Shown: piece after piece, positions 1 through 6,408 of the stretch
How positions within the stretch are numbered: position 1 is the first letter of the stretch
How the letters are laid out: each line of letters begins with the position of its first letter
NCBI GenBank assembly: GCA_016281435.1
Contig: JAEEIQ010000080.1
Span: forward strand, 1 to 6,408
Source of the DNA: Bacteroidales bacterium
GTDB taxonomy: Bacteria; Bacteroidota; Bacteroidia; Bacteroidales; UBA932
Direction of reading: 5' to 3'
DNA length: 6,408 nt
Program-made: the position numbers and the translations under genes
Notes under the pieces: model-generated
Database searches by the model: none
Told to the model about the DNA's origin: nothing
The model's input: the letters and a program-made list of their open reading frames with translations, nothing else

Positions 1-1
1 C

Positions 2-664
<663 letters not shown>

Positions 665-686
665 GGGACATATGCCATGAAACAAT

Positions 687-714
687 GCGGCGGACCTTCG
701 GGCCCGCCGCTTTT
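687..714 (+). terminator. Rho-independent terminator after PFOR, UUCG loop
   Basis: GCGGCGG (687-693) pairs with CCGCCGC (704-710). One A/C mismatch and two further C-G pairs close on a TTCG tetraloop, and TTTT follows at 711-714. It lies 22 bases after the PFOR stop. The convergent lipoprotein gene stops at 716, just beyond the T run, so the same hairpin could also end that transcript, although the T-run on that side is poorer (ATTGTTT). Confidence 0.85.
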
Positions 715-715
715 G

Positions 716-1798
716 TCATCTGAGGGTGTATTCGGATATGTTCTGGAGCCCCGGGATGCCGTAGTACGCTTCTACGAGGTCGCCTCGCAGGAACACCTGC
801 CTTCCCAGCAGGTCCTCGTGGTCCACCAGGTTGAGATCGTTGCGTACATCCCCTTTGGAAAGCTGGACCGACAGGCAGATTTCCTTGTCGCGGCAGTTCG
901 ATTTGGCCGCGAGGACCAGATTGGTCCTGGATGCGAACGGGGCGTCGAAAGAGCATTTCGAAGAAGACAGGTCGCCCCCGACTATGTATCCGTAGACCCA
1001 GATGTCCTGTCGCACTCCGAGCTCCCTTGCCTGGCCCACGCCGTATGCGTTTTCGATGCCGCTGCCTTTGTCGGACTCGCCATAAGTGTAGTCTTCGGGG
1101 ATCCAGTAGCGGCTGGTGTCGAGCTGTATGCTGATGCGCCCGTCATCAACCGGGGCGGCTGAGGGTCCGGAGACTGCGCTCGAAAGGCGCACGTGCAGGA
1201 TCTGTCTCTCGAATATGCTTCTTGTGAAGAGCAGTTCATCTGCGCCTCCTTCGCTCAGATACAGGGAAATGCTTCCCGGCAGGAAATATGCCGTCCTCGA
1301 TTCAGCATATGAATGGACAAGGTTCCCTTCTGCGCTCTTTATATATAAGGTCCCGCCCGGATGGTCCGCCGGAAACGTCGGGTCTATGCCGAGGCGCAGT
1401 CCGCAGTTGGTCTGGTAGCAGTTCAGCAGGACGGAGCTCGTTTTCCCTGCCTGTACGGATACTATCTGTGTGTCCCCGTACTGGGGGGCGTCATAAAGGG
1501 GCTCCAGGAACTCACGGGACCTGACGGTGACCGTATAACTTCCCGGTTTCGTCAGGAAGGCGGAAGGGGCCGTTCCGTATCGGCCTTCGAATACGGGATC
1601 CCCTTTCGAGTCGGTGATGCTCAGAAGGAATTCATTTGTGTCAGGAAGGGCTGCCGCCCTTGTGGTTATGCCGAAATCTTCGGCGAAGTGAAGCACGATG
1701 CGTCCTGACTGTCCGCCCTTCTGCGGCATGCCCAGTTCGCTGCATGAAATCATGGAGACCCCAAGGAGGATCAGGATTGGAGAGAAAGTCTTTTTCAT
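716..1798 (-). CDS. Predicted lipoprotein, DUF4493-like N-terminal and DUF6359-like (OB-fold) C-terminal regions
   Basis: A 360-residue predicted envelope lipoprotein. Residues 1-19 form a lipoprotein signal peptide: Lys-Lys start, hydrophobic stretch, then SMIS|C with C19 as the lipidated cysteine. Residues of about 32-130 resemble DUF4493: a GRIVLHF strand, TTR, then FLLSITDSKGDPVFEG and PGSYTVTVRS, the beta-sandwich pattern of Bacteroidales surface proteins. Residues of about 231-359 resemble DUF6359: a VYGYIVGG strand, then LVLAAKSN, a CLSVQL strand, VRNDLNL, LLGRQVFLRGDL and a YYGIPGLQNISEYTL ending. This pattern is predicted to be an OB-like fold. The frame can be opened further to 1879, but ATG 1798 is chosen because it gives the signal peptide and is preceded by AAAAAAGG. 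No molecular function is known to me. Lipoprotein status is firm; the domain names are from memory of the families. The gene converges on PFOR and is preceded on the same strand by a tRNA gene. Confidence 0.85.
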   Translation of the reverse strand: MKKTFSPILILLGVSMISCSELGMPQKGGQSGRIVLHFAEDFGITTRAAALPDTNEFLLSITDSKGDPVFEGRYGTAPSAFLTKPGSYTVTVRSREFLEPLYDAPQYGDTQIVSVQAGKTSSVLLNCYQTNCGLRLGIDPTFPADHPGGTLYIKSAEGNLVHSYAESRTAYFLPGSISLYLSEGGADELLFTRSIFERQILHVRLSSAVSGPSAAPVDDGRISIQLDTSRYWIPEDYTYGESDKGSGIENAYGVGQARELGVRQDIWVYGYIVGGDLSSSKCSFDAPFASRTNLVLAAKSNCRDKEICLSVQLSKGDVRNDLNLVDHEDLLGRQVFLRGDLVEAYYGIPGLQNISEYTLR

Positions 1799-1822
1799 AC
1801 CTTTTTTCAGGCAAGGTATGAA
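1794..1822 (-). promoter_or_regulatory. Inverted repeat enclosing the lipoprotein start codon
   Basis: TTCATACCTT (1794-1803) and AAGGTATGAA (1813-1822) are perfect 10-bp inverted repeats around a 9-base spacer. In the lipoprotein mRNA, the 3' arm holds the GG of the A-rich ribosome-binding stretch, the AUG (1798-1796) and the next two bases. A folded transcript would therefore hide the start site. The repeat is seen directly; a role in translation control is inferred. Confidence 0.5.
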
Positions 1823-1901
1823 GCCATTCGTCACAACAGATTCAAAAACGAGTAATTTTTTTCCGTATGCGGAAAACATACCCTGTTTTTATAAAAGATT
1901 C

Positions 1902-1933
1902 GCGGAGCGCTTGCATCACTGCGAGCGCTCCGC
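1902..1933 (-). promoter_or_regulatory. Strong GC-rich hairpin in the lipoprotein upstream region
   Basis: GCGGAGCGCT (1902-1911) and AGCGCTCCGC (1924-1933) are perfect 10-bp inverted repeats. Three further pairs inside (one G-T) leave a 6-base loop at 1915-1920. The surrounding DNA is AT-rich, so the hairpin stands out. Read on the minus strand it is followed by GAATCTTTTAT, a poor T run. It could be a weak terminator after the tRNA, or a 5' UTR stem of the lipoprotein mRNA. The structure is clear; the role is not. Confidence 0.55.
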
Positions 1934-1942
1934 TACTTAACC

Positions 1943-1973
1943 TAAACTTAAACTATGAAAAACTTCGCCGCAA
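1943..1973 (-). promoter_or_regulatory. Weak candidate promoter for the lipoprotein gene
   Basis: On the minus strand, TTG (1973-1971) is followed after 20 bases by TAAGTTTA (1950-1943). This matches the Bacteroidota -7 consensus TAnnTTTG except for the last base. Transcription would start near 1937 and give a leader of about 140 bases containing both hairpins described for 1902-1933 and 1794-1822. The match is imperfect in AT-rich DNA, so this is tentative. Confidence 0.3.
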
Positions 1974-1995
1974 TATAGCAAAGATTTTTCATAGT
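1952..1995. repeat. 11-bp inverted repeat, ACTATGAAAAA / TTTTTCATAGT
   Basis: Perfect 11-bp arms lie at 1952-1962 and 1985-1995, separated by 22 bases. The repeat sits between the tRNA end and the lipoprotein gene and surrounds the -33 element of the weak promoter candidate. It could be an operator for a dimeric regulator, or an RNA stem in read-through transcript from the tRNA. No T run follows the stem in the position expected of a standard terminator. Confidence 0.45.
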
Positions 1996-2008
1996 ACAAA
2001 ATAAAAAG

Positions 2009-2079
2009 AGCAGGATAAGGGAGTCGAACCCTCCTCCTTGGCTTGGGAAGCCAATGCACTACCGATGTGCTAATCCTGC
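2009..2079 (-). tRNA. tRNA-Gly (anticodon CCC)
   Basis: A full cloverleaf folds on the minus strand. The acceptor GCAGGAT pairs with ATCCTGC, with U8 and A9 after the 5' strand. The D arm is GCAC/GTGC with a 7-base loop ATCGGTA. The anticodon arm is TTGGC-TTCCCAA-GCCAA, giving anticodon CCC, which reads GGG (Gly). A 4-base variable loop follows, then the T arm GAGGG-TTCGACT-CCCTT (one G-U pair) and discriminator U. The length is 71 bases and the 3' CCA is not encoded; the next bases are CTTTTT. All stems are complete, so the gene appears functional. Confidence 0.96.
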
Positions 2080-2088
2080 TTGGGATTG

Positions 2089-2120
2089 CAAATATAGGCA
2101 TTTTTTTTGAAGAAAGTCAA
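2089..2120 (-). promoter_or_regulatory. Promoter of tRNA-Gly(CCC), Bacteroidota type
   Basis: On the minus strand, TTG (2120-2118, within ATTGAC) is followed after 21 bases by TATATTTG (2096-2089), an exact match to TAnnTTTG. The expected start near 2084 is about 5 bases before the mature tRNA 5' end, which fits a short trimmed leader. The -33 part overlaps the divergent secA promoter. Confidence 0.7.
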
Positions 2121-2136
2121 TTATTAGTTATTTTTG
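2106..2136 (+). promoter_or_regulatory. Promoter of secA, Bacteroidota type
   Basis: TTTG (2106-2109) is followed after 19 bases by TATTTTTG (2129-2136), an exact TAnnTTTG match with the usual spacing. The -7 box ends 14 bases before the secA ATG, so the mRNA leader would be only about 10 bases. TAGGA (2143-2147) may be a weak ribosome-binding site within it. Confidence 0.7.
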
Positions 2137-2150
2137 CAAAAATAGGACAA

Positions 2151-5100
2151 ATGGCATTAACTGATATCATCAAGGCTCTTTTCGGCTCGAAGGCCGACAG
2201 GGATTTCAAGGCGGTGAAGCCTACCCTGGACAAGATCCTTGCAGTCTACGGGGAGATAGATTCCCTTTCGAACGATGCTCTGAGGGAGCGCAGCGAAGAT
2301 CTGAAGATGAGGCTTCGCGCCGTGGAGGCCCCTTTCGAGGAGCGCATAGAGCAGATCCGGACCGAACTGGCCGGAGACATTCCCATTCCCGAGAAGGAAA
2401 AACTCGCGACCGAATCCGACAAACTTGTCAAGGACGAGGATGAAGCGATTGAAAAATGCTTGACGGAAATACTTCCCGAGGCGTTTGCAATCGTGAAATC
2501 CACCGCACGTCGTTTCAAGGAAAACGAGAGGGTGGAGGTAAAGGCTACCCAGTTCGACCGCGATCTCAGCGTGGATCATGATTTCGTCAAGATAGAGGGT
2601 GACAAGGCCGTATATCTCAATCATTGGGTGGCCGGCGGCAACGAAATAGTTTGGGACATGGTCCACTATGACGTCCAGCTGATTGGCGGTATCGCCCTGC
2701 ACCAGGGGAAGATAGCCGAGATGGCGACCGGTGAGGGAAAGACCCTTGTCGCGACTCTGCCCGTCTTCCTGAACGCACTTGCCGGCAAGGGGGTGCATGT
2801 CGTTACGGTCAACGATTACCTTTCGAAACGTGACTCCGAGTGGATGGGACCCCTCTACATGTTCCACGGACTCAGCGTAGACTGCATAGACAAGCACCAG
2901 CCAAATTCGGACGCACGCCGCAAGGCCTATAACTGCGACATCACCTTCGGTACCAACAACGAGTTCGGCTTTGACTATCTGCGTGACAACATGGCGATTT
3001 CGGAAGACGATCTCGTTCAGCGCAAACACCATTACGCCATCGTGGACGAGGTCGACTCCGTCCTCATCGACGACGCCCGTACTCCGCTCATCATTTCCGG
3101 CCCCGTAGCCAGGGCCCAGGATGACGAGCAGTTCATGGAATTCCGTCCCTACGTCGAAAAACTCTATAACCAGCAGCGCGCCCTTGTGAACCAGGTTCTC
3201 AATGAGGCCCGCAAAAAGATTGCCGAGGGGGATGAGAAGGAAGGAGGAAAACTGCTGCTGCGCGCCCACAAGGGCCTTCCGAAGTACCAGCCCCTTATCA
3301 AGTATCTCAGCGAACCCGGCATCAAGGTGATTCTCCAGAAGTCGGAGAATTACTACATGCAGGACAACGAGAAGGAGATGCCCGTCGTCACCGATCCCTT
3401 GTATTTCGTGATCAACGAGCAGCTCAACTCCGTCGACATGACCGACAAGGGACACGAAATGCTCGCCCAGGCCGTCGGCAACGACGATTTCTTCGTCCTG
3501 CCTGACGTCGGCGCTCAGACTGCCGAGATCGAACATTCCGACAAGACACCCGCCGAGAAACAGGAGGCGAAGGACGCCCTGATGGAGGAATTCTCCCTGA
3601 AGAGCGAGAGGGTACATACGATGATCCAGCTCCTGAAGGCCTACGCCATGTTCCAGAAGGACGTGGATTATATCATCGTGGACGGGAAGGTCAAGATCGT
3701 GGACGAGAGCACGGGCCGTGTCATGGAAGGCCGCCGCTGGTCCGACGGACTGCATCAGGCCGTCGAAGCCAAGGAGAACGTCAAGGTCGAGGCTGCGACC
3801 CAGACCTTCGCGACCATCACCCTGCAGAACTACTTCCGCATGTACCACAAGCTGGCCGGCATGACCGGTACGGCCGAGACGGAAGCAGGTGAGTTCTGGA
3901 GCATCTACAAGCTGGACGTGATGGTCATCCCGACCAACCGTCCCATTGCCCGTGACGACCAGGACGACCTTATCTACAAGACCAAGAAGGCGAAATACAA
4001 TGCCGTCATAGACAGGATTTCCGACCTCATCTCAAAGGGCCGTCCCGTGCTGGTCGGTACCACTGATGTCGAAACTTCCGAACTGCTGAGCCGCCTGCTG
4101 ACCCGCAGGGGCATACGGCACAATGTCCTCAATGCAAAGGAACACGCGCGTGAGGCCGAGATCGTTGCCCAGGCCGGACAAAGTTCGACAGTCACGATAG
4201 CTACCAACATGGCCGGACGAGGCACGGATATCAAGCTTTCCGACGAGGTGCGCGCTGCAGGTGGCCTTGCCATCATCGGTACTGAGCGCCATGACTCGCG
4301 CCGTGTGGACCGTCAGCTCAGGGGCCGTGCCGGGCGCCAGGGAGATCCGGGAAGTTCCACTTTCTACATTTCCCTCGAGGACAAGCTGATGCGCCTGTTC
4401 GGATCCGGGAGGATCGCTTCCATAGTCGATAAGCTCGGCATGGAGGAGAACGAGGCCCTGGAAAGCTCGATGCTGTCCAACGCCATCGAAAAGGCCCAGA
4501 AGAAAGTCGAGGAGAACAACTTCGGCATCCGTAAGCGCCTGCTTGAGTACGACGACGTCATGAATTATCAGAGGGAAGCCATCTACTCCCGTCGCCGCAA
4601 TGCCATCAAGGGTGACAAGATCGAGATCGACCTCAGGAACATGATGGTCGATACGGCGACCCTGATAATCGACCGTTCCGAGGGGATGGATTACGATTCC
4701 TTCGTGCAGGGCGTGATGGCCCAGCTTTCCATAGACCCTGGCTTCGATGCCGAGTTTTTCGAAAAATCCAAGCCCAAGGAGCTCGTCGAAGCCCTTTGCA
4801 ACAACATGTGGGATGTCTACTCCCGCAGGATGGATACGATGGTCACCAAACTGAAGCCAATCATCGACTCGGTTTATGAGAAGCAGGGAAGCATCTACCA
4901 GAATATAGCTATTCCCGTGTCCGACGGCCGCAAGGCAGTCAATCTGTCCGTGAACCTGAAACAGGCATACGAAAGCGAAGGACGCGAAGTTGCCAAGACC
5001 CTCACCAAGTCCATCATCCTCTTCCAGATCGACGAGCACTGGAAAGAGCACCTGCGCGAGATGGATGACCTGCGTCAGAGCGTCCAGAATGCATCTTACG

Positions 5101-5423
5101 AGCAGAAGGACCCCTTGGTGGTATACAAACTCGAAAGTTATAATCTCTTCGCTTCGATGCTGGAGTCCCTTAACCAGGATGTGCTTTCATTCCTCTTCCG
5201 TTCGTTCATCCCTTTGAGGGACAAGGATGAGGCACCCCAGAGGGCCGTCCAGCGCAGGACTGATATGAGCCAGATGCAGACCCGTCATTCGGATCTGAGT
5301 ACGAACGGGGAACAGAAGGCTAACGCGCCTGTCAAGGCGGAGAAGAAAGTTGGAAGAAACGATCCCTGCCCCTGCGGCAGCGGTCTGAAATATAAGAACT
5401 GCCATGGTAAAGGTATTGTCTGA
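2151..5423 (+). CDS. secA: Preprotein translocase subunit SecA
   Basis: SecA is the ATPase motor that pushes unfolded preproteins through the SecYEG channel; it works in the cytoplasm and at the inner membrane. The protein is 1,090 residues. Motifs in order: Walker A MATGEGKT (191-198), DEVD Walker B (299-302), helicase motifs [10 protein letters not shown] (685-694) and [12 protein letters not shown] (725-736), a helical scaffold region with [12 protein letters not shown], and a C-terminal zinc-binding [13 protein letters not shown] (C1073, C1075, C1084, H1085), the part that in other SecAs contacts SecB and lipids. It is longer than E. coli SecA (901), largely from extra sequence between about 330 and 520, as I expect for Bacteroidota. 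The frame opens upstream to 2043, inside the tRNA and promoter; ATG 2151 is the start because it gives the canonical [13 protein letters not shown]-terminus and follows the promoter. It overlaps the bactofilin gene by 20 bases. Confidence 0.98.
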   Translation: MALTDIIKALFGSKADRDFKAVKPTLDKILAVYGEIDSLSNDALRERSEDLKMRLRAVEAPFEERIEQIRTELAGDIPIPEKEKLATESDKLVKDEDEAIEKCLTEILPEAFAIVKSTARRFKENERVEVKATQFDRDLSVDHDFVKIEGDKAVYLNHWVAGGNEIVWDMVHYDVQLIGGIALHQGKIAEMATGEGKTLVATLPVFLNALAGKGVHVVTVNDYLSKRDSEWMGPLYMFHGLSVDCIDKHQPNSDARRKAYNCDITFGTNNEFGFDYLRDNMAISEDDLVQRKHHYAIVDEVDSVLIDDARTPLIISGPVARAQDDEQFMEFRPYVEKLYNQQRALVNQVLNEARKKIAEGDEKEGGKLLLRAHKGLPKYQPLIKYLSEPGIKVILQKSENYYMQDNEKEMPVVTDPLYFVINEQLNSVDMTDKGHEMLAQAVGNDDFFVLPDVGAQTAEIEHSDKTPAEKQEAKDALMEEFSLKSERVHTMIQLLKAYAMFQKDVDYIIVDGKVKIVDESTGRVMEGRRWSDGLHQAVEAKENVKVEAATQTFATITLQNYFRMYHKLAGMTGTAETEAGEFWSIYKLDVMVIPTNRPIARDDQDDLIYKTKKAKYNAVIDRISDLISKGRPVLVGTTDVETSELLSRLLTRRGIRHNVLNAKEHAREAEIVAQAGQSSTVTIATNMAGRGTDIKLSDEVRAAGGLAIIGTERHDSRRVDRQLRGRAGRQGDPGSSTFYISLEDKLMRLFGSGRIASIVDKLGMEENEALESSMLSNAIEKAQKKVEENNFGIRKRLLEYDDVMNYQREAIYSRRRNAIKGDKIEIDLRNMMVDTATLIIDRSEGMDYDSFVQGVMAQLSIDPGFDAEFFEKSKPKELVEALCNNMWDVYSRRMDTMVTKLKPIIDSVYEKQGSIYQNIAIPVSDGRKAVNLSVNLKQAYESEGREVAKTLTKSIILFQIDEHWKEHLREMDDLRQSVQNASYEQKDPLVVYKLESYNLFASMLESLNQDVLSFLFRSFIPLRDKDEAPQRAVQRRTDMSQMQTRHSDLSTNGEQKANAPVKAEKKVGRNDPCPCGSGLKYKNCHGKGIV

Positions 5424-5880
5424 CAAGATCGGAAACATAAAGAACAGTATGAACAAGATAGTTGAACCCGTGGTGAACGTCAATGACGTCAGCCGCATTT
5501 CCACCGGTACCCTGATCAAGGGAGAGGTTACCTCCGACAGCGATATCCGCGTGGATGGAAGCGTGGACGGCAAGCTTTTCTCGAAGGGGAAAATAGTCGT
5601 CGGCGAGAGCGCTGTCCTCAAGGGCGACCTGCTCTGCAATGTCGTGGACATGTGGGGAAAGATGGATGGCGACATCTATGTGAAGGATGTCCTTTCCGTA
5701 AAGAATTCCGCCGTGATCAACGGAAATATCTACGTGCGGAAATTCCAGGTCGAAATGGGAGCCCAGATAAACGGCTCCTGCCACATGATCGGTGAGGCTG
5801 AATTCGAGAAATTCGTCGGGTCGGTCGTGTCGACCCCGGCTCCGTCGGCCCCCGCTCCCCAGAAGACGGTGAAGAAGTAA
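5404..5880 (+). CDS. Bactofilin family cytoskeletal protein (polymer-forming)
   Basis: A 158-residue bactofilin. These proteins polymerise without nucleotide into filaments at the inner membrane and scaffold cell-wall or morphogenesis factors. Residues of about 32-128 form the beta-helix core, seen as repeating hydrophobic/Gly turns: [67 protein letters not shown] disordered Pro/Ala tail with a basic end follows ([14 protein letters not shown]). The start at 5404 overlaps secA by 20 bases. It is preferred because residues 2-20 then form an amphipathic helix (V4, L5, I9, I12, M16, I19, V20 on one face, Lys on the other), suitable for membrane attachment. ATG 5449 is the alternative. No promoter is visible, so co-transcription with secA is likely. 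The family call is strong; the exact start is moderate. Confidence 0.9.
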   Translation: MVKVLSDKIGNIKNSMNKIVEPVVNVNDVSRISTGTLIKGEVTSDSDIRVDGSVDGKLFSKGKIVVGESAVLKGDLLCNVVDMWGKMDGDIYVKDVLSVKNSAVINGNIYVRKFQVEMGAQINGSCHMIGEAEFEKFVGSVVSTPAPSAPAPQKTVKK

Positions 5881-5901
5881 TCCTTCGCCCGCAAAAGACG
5901 G

Positions 5902-6312
5902 TCAATCCTCCGCCGGAATACCAGACGGCGGGGGATTTGTCGTGTCGAGGCGGCATATCTTGTAGATTCTCGTTCCTGTCATGCAATAGCAGATGTCGAA
6001 GCATCGGTATTCCATTTCCTTGTCCCGGTACTTCCGGAAACCAGTAATGCACCCTGTCCTGAATCCGAGTTCTTCGACGTCCTGCCTGTCGACGGACCGG
6101 CAGCCACGGCTGACCAGATTCTCCAGTATGGCATAATTGAGCCTGATGTTCATCAGTATCCTCCGCCTGTAACTCTGCAGCTCCGCTTTTTTCAGATAGT
6201 TGTAGCGGTCCTTGCATCCGGGGGAACAGAATTTCTTGTCCGTCCTTCCGTATACCGGTGCTCCGCAGTGCAGGCATCTGGGTTTGTCCTCATCCAGGCG
6301 TTTGTAACTCAT
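5902..6312 (-). CDS. Small zinc-finger protein of a Bacteroidales hypothetical family
   Basis: A 136-residue protein of unknown function. Residues 13-33 hold a treble-clef-like zinc-binding site, CLHC-X12-CSPGC (C13, C16, C29, C33), followed by a basic helical stretch (DRYNYLKKAELQSYRRRIL) and a C-terminal half with an aromatic/Cys-rich pattern (EYRCFDICYCM). The layout matches a small Bacteroidota family I recall only as hypothetical (CxxCGK..GR.DKKFC...C at the N-terminus). The knuckle suggests nucleic-acid or protein binding, but this is inference. ATG 6312 is chosen because it sits just before the finger as in relatives. The same frame stays open without a stop to the window edge (32 more codons, including a TTG at 6348), so a longer protein is possible. 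The tail after RLDTT is encoded across a hairpin. The gene converges on the bactofilin gene with 21 bases between stops. Confidence 0.75.
   Translation of the reverse strand: MSYKRLDEDKPRCLHCGAPVYGRTDKKFCSPGCKDRYNYLKKAELQSYRRRILMNIRLNYAILENLVSRGCRSVDRQDVEELGFRTGCITGFRKYRDKEMEYRCFDICYCMTGTRIYKICRLDTTNPPPSGIPAED
5904..5937 (+). terminator. Hairpin between convergent bactofilin and zinc-finger genes
   Basis: AATCCTCCGCCG (5904-5915) pairs with CGGCGGGGGATT (5926-5937) over 12 bp (one T-G), with a 10-base loop. It starts 24 bases after the bactofilin stop and overlaps the last codons and stop of the opposing gene. T runs are weak: ATTTGT on the plus side, and CTTTT several bases later on the minus side. 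It is probably a shared, bidirectional terminator. Confidence 0.5.
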
Positions 6313-6408
6313 AGCGTGCAATTTGGGCAGAGTTTGCCGTATTTCCAACAGGTTCCGGCCCCGGCTCGTCAGATTTACTTTTTTTTGAATGTCCCGCAGA
6401 TTATAAAA
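6313..6408. other. Window edge upstream of the zinc-finger gene; nothing firm
   Basis: These 96 bases are open in the zinc-finger frame on the minus strand and include an A8 run (plus-strand T8 at 6379-6386). The only promoter-like word is TAAATCTG (minus, 6377-6370), one mismatch from TAnnTTTG and without a TTG at the right distance. Whether this is leader or coding sequence cannot be settled from the window. Confidence 0.3.

Noticed and set aside
1859..1876. TTTTCCG-TATG-CGGAAAA inverted repeat
   Set aside because: Only 7 bp and mostly A/T, with no T run on the minus strand; too weak to call a regulatory element on its own.
1799..1879. N-terminal extension of the lipoprotein by 27 codons
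   Set aside because: It would bury the lipoprotein signal peptide behind a non-matching segment; ATG 1798 places it at the N-terminus.
2009..2079. tRNA 3' end as an integration site (att)
   Set aside because: No second copy of the tRNA 3' sequence and no integrase or phage-like gene is visible in the window.
2101..2108. T8 tract as a phase-variation switch for secA
   Set aside because: It overlaps the -33 region, but secA is essential and the tract merely forms part of the TTTG element; switching is unlikely.
2043..2150. N-terminal extension of SecA by 36 codons
   Set aside because: The extension would be read through the tRNA-Gly gene and both promoters, and ATG 2151 gives the canonical SecA N-terminus.
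2157..3848. 563-codon open frame on the minus strand inside secA
   Set aside because: It lies wholly antisense to SecA, whose motifs are all intact; its product has no recognisable domain and is Val/Leu/His/Gly-rich, as expected from reading GC-biased codons backwards.
4032..5051. 339-codon minus-strand frame inside secA
   Set aside because: Same antisense artefact: no start signals, no recognisable motifs, and a complete overlap with conserved SecA sequence.

Overview
The window looks like ordinary chromosomal backbone of a Bacteroidota bacterium, most likely a gut-type member of the Bacteroidales. Four signals support this: promoters of the TTG/TTTG-N19-21-TAnnTTTG type, a SecA of about 1,090 residues with an enlarged preprotein-binding region, a DUF4493-like lipoprotein, and a small CX2C/CX3C zinc-finger protein of a type I associate with Bacteroidales. 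PFOR suggests anaerobic metabolism. The exact genus cannot be read from the sequence.

Layout. Bases 2-664 (+) are the last 220 codons of pyruvate:ferredoxin oxidoreductase (PFOR), closed by a UUCG-loop terminator (687-714). Converging on it, 716-1798 (-) encodes a 360-residue predicted lipoprotein with an N-terminal DUF4493-like region and a C-terminal DUF6359-like OB-fold region. Its start codon sits inside a perfect 10-bp inverted repeat. The 210 bases between that start and the next gene hold two more inverted repeats and a weak promoter candidate. A tRNA-Gly(CCC) gene follows at 2009-2079 (-). Its promoter overlaps the oppositely directed secA promoter.

secA (2151-5423, +) encodes the preprotein translocase motor. 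Its last 20 bases overlap the start of a bactofilin gene (5404-5880, +), so the two probably form a translationally coupled pair. A convergent small zinc-finger gene (5902-6312, -) ends 21 bases beyond the bactofilin stop. A 12-bp hairpin at that junction lies within its last codons.

Functionally, the genes cover central anaerobic carbon metabolism (PFOR), protein export (SecA), cell-surface and cytoskeletal structure (lipoprotein, bactofilin) and translation (tRNA). I see no mobile element, CRISPR array, toxin-antitoxin pair or defence island, and no convincing new multi-gene system. The most interesting material is regulatory: the overlapping divergent tRNA/secA promoters, a nearly leaderless secA mRNA, the structured leader of the lipoprotein, and the secA-bactofilin overlap.
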